From: Novosphingobium sp. 9U
Lineage (GTDB): Bacteria > Pseudomonadota > Alphaproteobacteria > Sphingomonadales > Sphingomonadaceae
Reading direction: 5' to 3'
NCBI RefSeq assembly: GCF_902506425.1
Contig: NZ_LR732469.1
Coordinates: 2,031,285 to 2,095,284 of the forward strand
DNA length: 64,000 nt
Both the position numbers and the translations under genes were made by a program. This document shows positions 45,385-55,417 of this stretch, piece by piece (positions within the stretch are counted from its first letter, which is position 1; each line of letters starts with the position of its first letter). The notes under the pieces were generated by a model. It ran no database searches, was not told the origin of the DNA, and worked only from the letters and a program-made list of their open reading frames with translations.

Positions 45385-45494
45385 CCTGAACCGGCGCATA
45401 GAGAGAGCCCGCGACCCGAAGGGCTCGTAGCGCATGGCGTTCGAGTTCTTTCATACTTAGCGGTTCCCCGCCACGCGCGGGGAACCGCTTTTTT
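45385..45494 (+). ncRNA. Candidate small RNA or attenuated leader upstream of the SUF operon
   Basis: The stretch between the TACAAT promoter and a strong terminator would give an RNA of about 110 nt. It has a GAGCCC-N10-GGGCUC hairpin (45405-45426), a single-stranded U/A-rich section (UUCUUUCAUACUU, around 45446-45458), then the terminator stem. This is the usual shape of a trans-acting small RNA. Because the SUF regulator gene starts 136 bases later on the same strand, readthrough would also make it a 5' leader. A minus-strand frame exists here but lacks a ribosome binding site. Confidence 0.5.
45459..45494 (+). terminator. Strong intrinsic terminator ahead of the SUF operon
   Basis: AGCGGTTCCCC-gccacgcgc-GGGGAACCGCT followed by TTTTTT. 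This is the best terminator in the window, and it sits before rather than after an operon. It ends no coding gene on the plus strand. Confidence 0.9.
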
Positions 45495-45630
45495 GTGCGC
45501 CTGCAACAAAAGGTTCGTGTGCGGAGCGACTTCGCCCGCTCAGCCCCATTGAAACCGCGGTCACCTTGCACTAGGTGAAACCGGAGAAGATCGCTCCGAT
45601 TTACGAGAGCGCTCATCGGGTAGCTTTCAC

Positions 45631-46082
45631 ATGCGCTTGTCCAGCATGGCCGACTATGCCGTCGTCGTGATGGCCGCCGCCGCGCGGCATTGCGGTGGTG
45701 CGCGCGTTTCAGCGGTGCAGCTGGCCCAAGAGACGGGCCTGCCCGCGCCCACGGTGCAGAAGCTGGTGAGCTGCCTCGCCAACGCGGGCCTGCTGCGCTC
45801 CTCGCGTGGCGTGGGCGGCGGGTTGAAGCTGGCGCGTCCGGCCGCCGCGATTACCGTCGCCGACATCGTCGAAGCCGTCGAAGGCCCGATCGCCCTTACG
45901 GCCTGCGTCGAGAAGGGCAAGCACGAGTGCACGCTCGAAGGCGCCTGCACCGTGCGCCCGCATTGGCCTTTGGTGAACGAGGCGCTGCGCGGGGCTCTGG
46001 CCGGCGTCTCGCTGATCCAGTTGGCGCAAGTGGCGCCGGCTCCGTCCCTGGCGCCCCAACTCCTCTCGTCCGAGTACGCTGC

Positions 46083-46086
<4 letters not shown>
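45631..46086 (+). CDS. Rrf2-family SUF operon regulator (IscR/SufR-like)
   Basis: A 151-aa winged-helix regulator. The N-terminal HTH is typical of Rrf2 ([14 protein letters not shown], then [19 protein letters not shown] and a wing with [12 protein letters not shown]). Fe-S ligands correspond to IscR: Cys92, Cys100, Cys106 and His111 ([22 protein letters not shown] split at the cluster). It probably senses cluster status and controls this operon. Its stop overlaps the sufB start by four bases. Spacing C-x7-C-x5-C differs slightly from E. coli IscR. Confidence 0.92.
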
Positions 46087-47575
<1,489 letters not shown>

Positions 47576-47576
<1 letters not shown>

Positions 47577-48064
47577 TGACGGCGGAACGCAAGACCCTCG
47601 GCATCAGCGCCGCCACTTCTACCAGGCCGGCCAAGGCGAACTTCGCGCTCACTGGCGCGCGGCTGGAAAAGTTGAAGGAGCGCGCGCGTGACCAGCGGCG
47701 CAGTCCGACACTGGCACAGGCCGCGCTCTGGGCACAGCTCTCGGGCTCGAAGCTGGGCGGTGTGAAGTTCACGCGCCAGTTCGTGCTCGGCTCGGTGCTG
47801 GTCGATTTCGCCTGTCCATCGCGCTGGATCGCGGTGCTGATCTCACCCGAAGGCGCGAACGCCGAAGTCGACGCGCTGCAGGACAAGAAGCTGACCGATG
47901 TCGGTGTGCGCGTGCTGCGCTTTGCCGAAGAGCAGGTGCTGAACGCCATCGGCACCGTCGTGAAGGCGATCACGGTCGAGGTGAACAAGCCCTTCGACAA
48001 GCGCACTGCGCGCCGCAACGCTGGTCAGCTGTTCGCCAATGACGAGGACGGCGGGGAGCGATGA
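47576..48064 (+). CDS. DUF559-family protein with degenerate nuclease site, in the SUF operon
   Basis: A 162-aa protein. The DUF559/Vsr-like endonuclease outline is clear: RRSPTLAQAALWAQLSGSKLGG, VKFTRQFVLGSVLVDFACP, DKKLTDVGVRVLRFAEEQVL. Active DUF559 proteins usually have Glu in the T-x-x-E-x-x-LW motif and an acidic residue in the strand after VDF. Here these read TLAQAALW and IAVLISPEG, so catalysis looks lost. Its start shares one base with the sufB stop and its end overlaps the next gene by four. It may have been recruited as a structural or regulatory part of SUF assembly (inference). Confidence 0.8.
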
Positions 48065-48522
48065 TCGCAGCGCTGCTTCTCGCCGTCGCCACCTTGCCGT
48101 CGACTCCCGCCGACATCGCGGCTTGGGACGGCGTGCCGGTGCCTGACGAGGCCGCAACGCCTTACGTCAAGTACATGGGTTGCGTCAGCGATCCCGTGCT
48201 CGACGGCATGGAGGCTGGCCATCAACAGACTGTCGCCGAGCGCAAGGCGATGATGACCCGGACACTTGCCGCTTGCCGACCGCTGCGCGTCGCTACGGCC
48301 CGCGCCATGGATGCCACCCTCGCGCACAAGCCCGATTGGACCGATGCAGTGATCCGCCGTGCCAGGATCGAGCGCATTCTTGATGCCATGGAACAGCGCG
48401 TCGGGTTCACGGCGCACGATCCGGAAGGTTTTCAGGCCATGGTCGAGTCGTTGCGCCAGTGCATGAGCACTGGACGCAAGGACTGTGAACCCGCGCCTCC
48501 CACCCGATCCCAGTTGAATTGA
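48061..48522 (+). CDS. Unknown protein with N-terminal hydrophobic signal, in the SUF operon
   Basis: A 153-aa protein that starts MIAALLLAVATLPSTPADIAA, a short signal-like segment. The remainder is helical with four cysteines (MGCVSD, AACRPL, RQCMST, KDCEPA), a pattern that could give two disulfides in the periplasm. No family is recognised. It overlaps the DUF559 gene by four bases and ends five bases before sufC, so it is co-transcribed with Fe-S genes, though a role there is not evident. Confidence 0.65.
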   Translation: MIAALLLAVATLPSTPADIAAWDGVPVPDEAATPYVKYMGCVSDPVLDGMEAGHQQTVAERKAMMTRTLAACRPLRVATARAMDATLAHKPDWTDAVIRRARIERILDAMEQRVGFTAHDPEGFQAMVESLRQCMSTGRKDCEPAPPTRSQLN

Positions 48523-48527
48523 GACCC

Positions 48528-49267
<740 letters not shown>

Positions 49268-49271
<4 letters not shown>

Positions 49272-50002
49272 CCACGCTCGAACTTCCGACCCGGAGGCAC
49301 GAGGCTTACCGCTATTCCGACATCGACGCGCTGGTTGGCGTTTGGCCGGTCGCGCGCGAGGAGATCGTGGTCGCGGCGGGTGAGAGCGGTTCGCTCGATG
49401 TCGTCGAGACCGGCAGCGGCACGGTCGCGCGGCACTTGGTCGTGACGCTCGAGGCTGGCGCGCAGTTCGACTTGCGCGTGCTGCTGTCCGGGCCGAGCTT
49501 CGGCCGCATCGCCGTCGACGTGCGGCTGGGTGAGAAGGCGGACTTCACGCTGGGCGCCGCACAGCTGGCGACGGGCACCGAGACGGTGGAGATCGTCACC
49601 GAAGTCACCCATGCGGAGCCCGACGCCACTTCGGCGCAGATCGTGCGCACGGTGCTGGCAGGCCAGGCGACGGGCACGTACCTGGGCCGTATCGCGGTGG
49701 AGCGCGGCGCCGACGGCACCGATGCCGAGCAGTCGGTCCGCGCCATGCTGCTTGACCGCAGTGCAACGGCGAATGCCCGTCCCGAGCTGGAAATCTACGC
49801 CGACGACGTCAAGGCGGCGCACGGCTGCGCGGTCGGAGAGCTCGATGCGAACGGCTTGTTCTACCTCATGTCGCGCGGCCTGCCCCCGTCGCAAGCCAAG
49901 CAGCTGATGCTGCAGGCGTTCATCGCCGAGGCCTTTGCCGGCGCGGCAAACGAGCCGACACTCAGCGAAGCTGCGCTCGCCCGGCTGGAGACGATCCTGT
50001 GA
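49268..50002 (+). CDS. sufD: SufD-type Fe-S scaffold subunit, short form
   Basis: A 244-aa protein, much shorter than E. coli SufD (about 420 aa). The beta-helix core and C-terminal domain are retained: RSATANARPELEIYADDVKAAH with CAVGELDANGLFYLMSRGL. The C-terminal ALARLETIL is typical. The N-terminal helical domain is reduced to about 30 residues (RRHEAYRYSDIDALVGVW). Short SufD proteins seem regular in this group. GTG start at 49268 within the sufC stop region; its stop overlaps the GTG of sufS. Confidence 0.92.
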
Positions 50003-51270
50003 GCGACACGCAGGACCGCATCGTCGGCGACGCCATGCTGGACGAGGCCCTCCGCCCAGCCCAGCCCGGTCAGGACTTGCGCGTGCAATTCCCCGGCATG
50101 TGGAACCTCGACGGCTCGCCTTGGCGCTATCTGGACACGGCCGCGACGGCGCAGAAGCCGCAGGCGGTGATCGACGCCACCGTGCAGGCGATGGGTGTGA
50201 ACTACGCCACCGTCCACCGCGGCGTCTACGCCCGTTCCGCCGAGATGACGCTCGGCTTCGAGGCGGCGCGGCGGCGGGTCGCGGCCTTCATCGGCGGAAG
50301 CGAGGATGAGGTGGTGTTCACCCGCGGCGCGACCGAGGCGATCAACCTCGTCGCCAGCACCTGGGGCGAGGCGAACCTGCGTGCGGGCGACCGCATCCTG
50401 ATCTCGATGCTCGAGCACCACTCCAACATCGTGCCCTGGCAGCTCCTGCGCGAGCGGACCGGCGTGGCAATCGACGTATGCCCGCTGACGCAGGACGGGC
50501 GCATCGACCTCGATGCCGCGGCCGCCATGCTGACGCCTGCGCACAAGCTCGTCGCCCTGGCCCATGTCTCCAACGTGCTGGGCTCGGTGCTCGACGTGCG
50601 CCGCGCGGCCGACCTGGCGCACGGCGTGGGGGCCAAGCTGCTGATCGACGGATGCCAGGCGGCGCCCCGCATCAAGCTCGACATGGCCGCGCTCGATTGC
50701 GACTTCTACGTCTTCTCCGCGCACAAGCTCTATGGCCCCACCGGGATCGGCGCGCTGTGGGCGCGGGCCGAGATCCTCGACGCCATGCCGCCGTGGCACG
50801 GCGGCGGCGCGATGATCGACACCGTCACCTTCGAGAAGACCACCTTCGCCTCTGCACCGCAGCGGTTCGAGGCGGGCACGCCGATGATCATCGAGGCGAT
50901 CGGGCTGGCGGCTGCGATCGAGTGGCTCGAAGCAATCGGTCTCGACGTCGCCTACGAGCACGAGCGCAGCCTTGCGGCCAAGCTGCGCGACGCCTTGGGC
51001 GAGCGCAACGATGTGACGCTGTTCGGGCCAGCCGACGCAATCGGCATCACCAGTTTCGCGCTGGACGGGGTGCATCCGCACGACCTCGGCACTATCTTGG
51101 ACGAGGAAGGCGTGGCGATCCGCGCCGGGCATCATTGCGCTCAACCCTTGATGGAGCACCTGGGGGTGCCGGCGACGGCACGGGCCAGCTTCGGGCTCTA
51201 CAACGACGAGACGGACATCGAGGCGCTCCTGAAAGGGTTCGAGCGCACGCGGAGGATTTTCGCCCAATGA
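49999..51270 (+). CDS. sufS: Cysteine desulfurase SufS
   Basis: A 423-aa PLP enzyme that takes sulfur from cysteine for cluster assembly. The PLP lysine is in FSAHKLYGPTGIG (about residue 242), HVSNVLGS and DGCQAAPRIKLD bind the cofactor, and the persulfide cysteine is in IRAGHHCAQPLM (about residue 379), class II (SufS) context. Group II enzymes usually need SufE or SufU; neither is in the operon. GTG start; its stop overlaps the next gene by four bases (ATGA). Confidence 0.96.
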   Translation: MSDTQDRIVGDAMLDEALRPAQPGQDLRVQFPGMWNLDGSPWRYLDTAATAQKPQAVIDATVQAMGVNYATVHRGVYARSAEMTLGFEAARRRVAAFIGGSEDEVVFTRGATEAINLVASTWGEANLRAGDRILISMLEHHSNIVPWQLLRERTGVAIDVCPLTQDGRIDLDAAAAMLTPAHKLVALAHVSNVLGSVLDVRRAADLAHGVGAKLLIDGCQAAPRIKLDMAALDCDFYVFSAHKLYGPTGIGALWARAEILDAMPPWHGGGAMIDTVTFEKTTFASAPQRFEAGTPMIIEAIGLAAAIEWLEAIGLDVAYEHERSLAAKLRDALGERNDVTLFGPADAIGITSFALDGVHPHDLGTILDEEGVAIRAGHHCAQPLMEHLGVPATARASFGLYNDETDIEALLKGFERTRRIFAQ

Positions 51271-51794
51271 CTGAAGATACTCGTGACGACACCCGCAAAT
51301 TCGCGGTCGAGGAAGTCGCGGCAGGGAGCCCGCCACCGCGCGCCCGTGTCGAGGACGCGCCGATGGACGAAGCCGGTGTCGAGGCGCCGCATGGCGACGA
51401 GACGCCGAGCCAGAAGCTCGCCCGCAAGCGCGACTACCTGGAAGGGTTCCTGGCCCAGCAGCCCGAGGGTGAAGATCCTGCGGCTCCCGGCGGCGCGATC
51501 TACGAGGGCGTGATCGCCGCACTCAAGGAGATCTACGACCCCGAGATTCCGGTGAACATCTACGAGCTGGGGCTGATCTACGGCGTCGATGTCTCGCCCG
51601 AGGGCGGCGTTGCCGTCACCATGACCCTGACGACGCCGCATTGCCCCGTCGCGGAATCGATGCCGGGCGAGATCGAGCTGCGCGTCGCCGCAGTGCCCGG
51701 CGTACGCGACTGCGAGGTCAATCTCGTCTGGGATCCGCCGTGGGACATGGCCAAGATGAGCGATGAGGCCAAGCTCGAGCTGGGGATGCTGTGA
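51267..51794 (+). CDS. sufT: DUF59/MIP18-family Fe-S assembly protein (SufT-like)
   Basis: A 175-aa protein. The N-terminal 70 residues are polar and disordered. The C-terminal DUF59 domain has EIYDPEIPVNIYELGLIYGV, TMTLTTPHCPVAESMPGEIE with the conserved reactive cysteine, and VNLVWDPPWDMAKMSDEAK. SufT/MIP18 proteins aid Fe-S maturation of target enzymes. It overlaps sufS by four bases and the GNAT gene by four. Confidence 0.9.
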   Translation: MTEDTRDDTRKFAVEEVAAGSPPPRARVEDAPMDEAGVEAPHGDETPSQKLARKRDYLEGFLAQQPEGEDPAAPGGAIYEGVIAALKEIYDPEIPVNIYELGLIYGVDVSPEGGVAVTMTLTTPHCPVAESMPGEIELRVAAVPGVRDCEVNLVWDPPWDMAKMSDEAKLELGML

Positions 51795-52300
51795 AGCAGG
51801 CCGCGACCCTCGACCTGGCGCTGACGATCGATCCGGTCGGCTTCCGCAACCCGGATGATGCTGCGGCGCTGGTGCACGTGCTCGATGGCTATGCGCGCGA
51901 TCCGATGGGTGGCGGCGAGCCACTGGCGGATGATGTGCGCGAGCGCTTGCCAGCCGGGCTCGCCGGCACTCCTGGGGCCTTCGCCTTCCTCGCACGGCTT
52001 GGCGGCAGGCCGGTCGGCGTGGCGGTATGCTTCACCGGATTTTCCACCTTCGCGGCCGCGCCGCTGGTCAACATCCATGACGTCTGCGTGCTCGCCCCGC
52101 ACCGCGGTCACGGCATCGCCAGTGCCTTGTTCCAGCGGATCGAGAGCGAGGCGCGTGCGCGCAACGCCTGCAAGATCACGCTTGAAGTGCTGAGCGGCAA
52201 CCACAACGCTAAGCGGCTCTACAAGTCGCTGGGCTATGGCGACTACACGCTCGATCCCGAGGCCGGACACGCGCTGTTCTGGCAGAAGAGGCTGACATGA
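51791..52300 (+). CDS. GNAT-family N-acetyltransferase
   Basis: A 169-aa acetyltransferase. The acetyl-CoA binding motif A is VLAPHRGHGIASALFQRIE, followed by ITLEVLSGNHNAKRLYKSLGY, as in GNAT fold proteins. GTG start within the stop region of the DUF59 gene; its stop overlaps the sufA start by four bases. Its substrate is unknown. Being embedded in the SUF operon suggests modification of a SUF component or just co-transcription. Confidence 0.88.
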   Translation: MKQAATLDLALTIDPVGFRNPDDAAALVHVLDGYARDPMGGGEPLADDVRERLPAGLAGTPGAFAFLARLGGRPVGVAVCFTGFSTFAAAPLVNIHDVCVLAPHRGHGIASALFQRIESEARARNACKITLEVLSGNHNAKRLYKSLGYGDYTLDPEAGHALFWQKRLT

Positions 52301-52665
52301 CCACCGAAATGACTGGCACCAAAGTCCGCGCCCGCCCCGCCGCCGTCGTGCTGACGCCGGGCGCCGAAGCCCGCATTGCCGAACTGATGAGCAAGGCTCC
52401 TGACGATGCGATCGGCGTCAAGCTCTCCACCCCGCGGCGCGGTTGCTCGGGCCTGGCGTACTCGGTCGATTACGTGGGCGAGGCGAATGCCTTCGACGAG
52501 CGCATCGAGACGCCGGGCGGCCTGTTCTTCATCGATGGTGGCTCGGTGCTCTACCTGGTTGGCAGCACCATGGACTGGGTGGAGGACGATTTCTCGGCCG
52601 GGTTCGTCTTCAACAACCCCAACGCCAAGGGCTCGTGCGGTTGCGGTGAGAGCTTCACGGTCTGA
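52297..52665 (+). CDS. sufA: A-type Fe-S carrier protein SufA
   Basis: A 122-aa HesB/IscA protein that accepts clusters from SufBCD and passes them to apoproteins. The three ligand cysteines are present: Cys50 in RRGCSGLAY, and Cys114 and Cys116 in KGSCGCGESF. IDGGSVLYLVGSTMDW matches the conserved core. It is the last gene of the operon; no clear terminator is visible in the 25 bases before the convergent lipoprotein gene. Confidence 0.96.
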   Translation: MTTEMTGTKVRARPAAVVLTPGAEARIAELMSKAPDDAIGVKLSTPRRGCSGLAYSVDYVGEANAFDERIETPGGLFFIDGGSVLYLVGSTMDWVEDDFSAGFVFNNPNAKGSCGCGESFTV

Positions 52666-52690
52666 AGCGAGGGGCCGCCAACGCCCGAAC

Positions 52691-53143
52691 CTACCGCCCC
52701 TTCAGCGCCGCTACGCACGCAGCCCGGTCGACATCCTGCCCATCCGATGATCGCCGCGCATCGACGTAGGAGGCCAGCGGCTCCTTCGATTGGGCCGTGG
52801 GATAGAGGAACACGTCGAGCACGCAGGCCTTGCCGGTGAACTGCAGCTTGCGCGCGTCGCCTTCCCACACGTTCAGCCGCGCGGCGCCGAACTGGCGCAC
52901 CAGCTGGCTTTCGCTCGCGCCGATCACGCCCTGAAGACCTGGGATCGTCTGGAAGGTGGGATCGCGGGGCGTTGCACGCACGGGCTCGCGAATGGTGGCG
53001 CCTTTGCCGGGGCGCGGAGTGCTGGCCGGTCCGGTTGAGGCACAGGCCGCCAGGAACGGCACCAGCAAGGCCAAGCCGGCGAGAGCGCGAACCCGGGCCA
53101 GGCCGGCTGCTGATGGGCTGGAATGTAATCGCGCTATGGACAT
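52691..53143 (-). CDS. Lipoprotein of unknown function
   Basis: A 150-aa protein if begun at 53143 (MSIARLHSS); ATGs at 53158 and 53182 are also in frame. A hydrophobic signal ends in PFLAAC (Cys34), a good lipobox. The mature part contains GLQGVIGASESQLVRQFGAA and LQFTGKACVLDVFLYP, resembling SmpA/OmlA-type small lipoproteins in feel, but I cannot assign a family. Convergent with sufA, divergent from the PfkB-type kinase. Confidence 0.75.
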   Translation of the reverse strand: MSIARLHSSPSAAGLARVRALAGLALLVPFLAACASTGPASTPRPGKGATIREPVRATPRDPTFQTIPGLQGVIGASESQLVRQFGAARLNVWEGDARKLQFTGKACVLDVFLYPTAQSKEPLASYVDARRSSDGQDVDRAACVAALKGR

Positions 53144-53278
53144 GGTCGCTGCCCGCATCGCGCGCGCCTTGCCTGGTGTCAACGCCGCGCACGGTTGCCG
53201 CGGGTCGACCCGCAGGCTACTCGCGGCATGAGGCCGATTGGCGGCACCTGTGAATATGCCAGAGGAATGTCAGCAAGC

Positions 53279-54286
53279 ATGAGCGATACCCAGCCCGAAC
53301 TGCGATACGACGTAATCGCGATCGGCAACGCCCTGGTCGACGTGCTGGCGCACAGCTCGGACAAGGTGATCGAGGACCTTGGCCTGACCCGCGGCGGCAT
53401 GACGCTGATCGATACCGCGCGCGCCGAGGAACTCTACGCGCACATGGGCCCGACGGCGCAGATCTCCGGCGGCTCGGCGGCGAACACCTTGGCCGGCATG
53501 GCTGCGCTCGGCGCGCGTTGCGCCTTCATCGGCCAGGTTGCCGACGATCAGCTGGGCGAGGTCTTCGCGCATGATATCCGCGCGGCGGATATCGCCTTCG
53601 GCACGCCTGCGCGCGCGGGCGATCCGCCGACGGGGCGCTGCCTGATCTTCGTGACCTCGGACGCGCAGCGCACGATGAACACATTCCTCGGCGCCTCGCA
53701 GTTCCTGCCGGCCGAGGCGCTGGACCTCGATGCGATCGCGGCATCGGCAGTGCTCTATCTCGAAGGATACTTGTGGGATCCTGCCGAACCGCGCGCTGCC
53801 ATGCGCAAGGCGATCGACACCGCCAAGGCGGCAGGACGCAAGGTCGCCTTCACCATGTCCGACGCCTTCGTCATCGATCGACATGGCGGTGACTTCCGCG
53901 AACTGATCGCGCAAGGGCAGATCGATATCCTGTTTGCCAATGCAACGGAGCTTGCGGCGCTGACGGGCCTTGAAGACTTCGACGCCGGCCTCGCATCCCT
54001 GGTCGACCATGTCCCCGTCATCGTCGTGACGCGCGGCGAGCACGGTGCCGTGGCCATCAGCGGCGGTGAGCGGGTGGAAGTGCCTGCCGAGCCGATCGCG
54101 CGCGTGGTCGACACCACCGGCGCCGGCGACTTGTTCGCAGCCGGGTTCCTGTTCGGCCATGTCCGCGAGCGTCCGGCCGCCGAGTGCCTGCGGCTCGGCG
54201 CGATCTGCGCAAGCGAGGTCATTTCGCACTTCGGCGCCAGGCCGGAAGTCAACCTGGCCGAACTCGTCGCCGAGCGAGTGGGCTGA
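53279..54286 (+). CDS. PfkB-family kinase, adenosine-kinase-like
   Basis: A 335-aa ribokinase-family sugar/nucleoside kinase. The N-terminus has AIGNALVDVLA, then GGSAANTLAGMAALG (PfkB signature 1 region), ILFANATELAALTG, and the catalytic DTTGAGDLFAAGFLFG (signature 2, with the base Asp). Sphingomonad proteins of this type are commonly annotated as adenosine kinase; other nucleosides or sugars remain possible. ATG 53279 (MSDTQPEL) is the preferred start, with AGAGGA 12 bases upstream. Confidence 0.85.
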   Translation: MSDTQPELRYDVIAIGNALVDVLAHSSDKVIEDLGLTRGGMTLIDTARAEELYAHMGPTAQISGGSAANTLAGMAALGARCAFIGQVADDQLGEVFAHDIRAADIAFGTPARAGDPPTGRCLIFVTSDAQRTMNTFLGASQFLPAEALDLDAIAASAVLYLEGYLWDPAEPRAAMRKAIDTAKAAGRKVAFTMSDAFVIDRHGGDFRELIAQGQIDILFANATELAALTGLEDFDAGLASLVDHVPVIVVTRGEHGAVAISGGERVEVPAEPIARVVDTTGAGDLFAAGFLFGHVRERPAAECLRLGAICASEVISHFGARPEVNLAELVAERVG

Positions 54287-54316
54287 GGCGATGCGCAGCC
54301 GCCGGGGAGGAACGCG

Positions 54317-54823
54317 ATGACCTGCCCGGCGCTGATCGATTTCGAAGCGAGCTGCCTGCCAGAATACGGCCACTCCTACCCGATCGAAGTGGCGATCGCG
54401 AAAGTGGACGGATCCAGCCGCACCTGGCTCATCCACCCTGCGGAAGCCTGGCGGTTCTGGGACTGGTCGCCCGAGGCCGAAGCGTTGCACGGGATCAGCC
54501 GCGAGCTGATCCAGCGTGAGGGCCTCCCGTGCGACCAGGTCCTGGACGAGATGACGGCGTTCGCAGGCGATTGCCCGGTCTACGCCGATGCCGACCTCGA
54601 CGCCTACTGGCTGGAGATCCTGGCGCACGCCGCCGGAGCGAAGCCGCCGTTCGCCGTGCACTTCCTGGGCGAGTACTTCGTGGAGCGCGGCTACACCCGC
54701 CCGCAAGTGGTCGAAGCGCTCGCCGCAGCGCGCCAGCGGCTGCCGACGGAGCACATCGCCCGCGACGATGCGAGCCGGTTGGCGCTCACCGTCAAGCTCC
54801 TGATGGATGGCGAGACGGCCTGA
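54317..54823 (+). CDS. DnaQ-like DEDDh 3'-5' exonuclease domain protein
   Basis: A 168-aa single-domain protein. Catalytic acidic residues are placed as in DEDDh exonucleases: Asp8 and Glu10 (LIDFEASC), Asp91/Asp95 (YADADLDAYW), His146 and Asp151 (EHIARDDA). The HGISRELIQREG segment is also typical of the fold. It may trim RNA or DNA ends; substrate is not evident. Starts 30 bases after the kinase gene, with which it is probably co-transcribed. Confidence 0.82.
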   Translation: MTCPALIDFEASCLPEYGHSYPIEVAIAKVDGSSRTWLIHPAEAWRFWDWSPEAEALHGISRELIQREGLPCDQVLDEMTAFAGDCPVYADADLDAYWLEILAHAAGAKPPFAVHFLGEYFVERGYTRPQVVEALAAARQRLPTEHIARDDASRLALTVKLLMDGETA

Positions 54824-54836
54824 CGGACATGCGCTT

Positions 54837-54864
54837 TATCCTCTCTCCTTCAGGGGAGAGGATA
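54837..54864. repeat. CTCTCTCC-type palindrome
   Basis: TATCCTCTC-tccttcag-GGGAGAGGATA, a single hairpin between the exonuclease-like gene and the convergent unknown gene. Related to the elements at 3988-4152 and 60386-60405; it may terminate transcription from both sides. Confidence 0.7.
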
Positions 54865-54887
54865 ATCCAGAAGACATGTGCGCCGAC

Positions 54888-55412
54888 CTAACCGGCTGCA
54901 GCGCCCCAAGTCTCGCCATCATCCGGGACCGCACCACCCTGCATCTCGCCCAGGCACTGCGAGCGAGCCGCATCGCGATCCGACACCAGGCGGTTGCTGA
55001 TCGACAAAGGCAATGCGCAGCCATGCTCGGGTTCGACCGGGTACTTGCGCGCGCAGCCCTCGCGCGTGCTGAACAGGTCGTCGGCACAATCCTCATAGGC
55101 CGCCTCCTGCCGGTCGTGCTGCGCCCGGCACGCTGCCGTCCAGCGCGCGCTGTAAGTCGTCTGCGCGGCACCGACACAGGCTTGGTAGCGCTCGCGAGCG
55201 GCCTCGCGCTGTTGCTGCTCGGCCCGGCGCGCACGTTCGATGTCGGCGGAGCGGTCGATCGCCGCTGCCTGGCGCTGCGTTCCGCTTTCGACTGTTTCAT
55301 GGATCGCCTGCGCCGGCAGGAACACGCCGAAGTAGTAGCCGACGCCTCCGCCTGCCAGCAATGCGCCGGCCGCAAGGCTGAGCTTCAGGACGGTGTCGAC
55401 CGACGCCGCCAT
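54888..55412 (-). CDS. Membrane-anchored cysteine-rich protein, unknown function
   Basis: A 174-aa protein that begins MAASVDTVLKL. One N-terminal TM segment (LSLAAGALLAGGGVGYYFGV) is followed by a charged helical stretch rich in Arg, Gln and Glu (about 45-75, likely coiled coil) and then six cysteines (QACVG, AACRA, EDCAD, EGCAR, HGCAL, SQCLG), which suggests disulfides outside the cytoplasm. No family is recognised. It starts five bases after purD on the same strand. Confidence 0.65.
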   Translation of the reverse strand: MAASVDTVLKLSLAAGALLAGGGVGYYFGVFLPAQAIHETVESGTQRQAAAIDRSADIERARRAEQQQREAARERYQACVGAAQTTYSARWTAACRAQHDRQEAAYEDCADDLFSTREGCARKYPVEPEHGCALPLSISNRLVSDRDAARSQCLGEMQGGAVPDDGETWGAAAG

Positions 55413-55417
55413 GGCGC

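Noticed and set aside
45242..45616. 124-aa minus-strand frame between pyrD and the SUF regulator
   Set aside because: No ribosome binding site before either possible start, it runs through the terminator hairpin, and the composition is not like neighbouring proteins. The plus-strand promoter and terminator account for the stretch.
54317..54823. DNA polymerase III epsilon subunit (dnaQ)
   Set aside because: Too short, lacks the epsilon C-terminal region, and the motif context differs; only the general DEDDh fold is supported.
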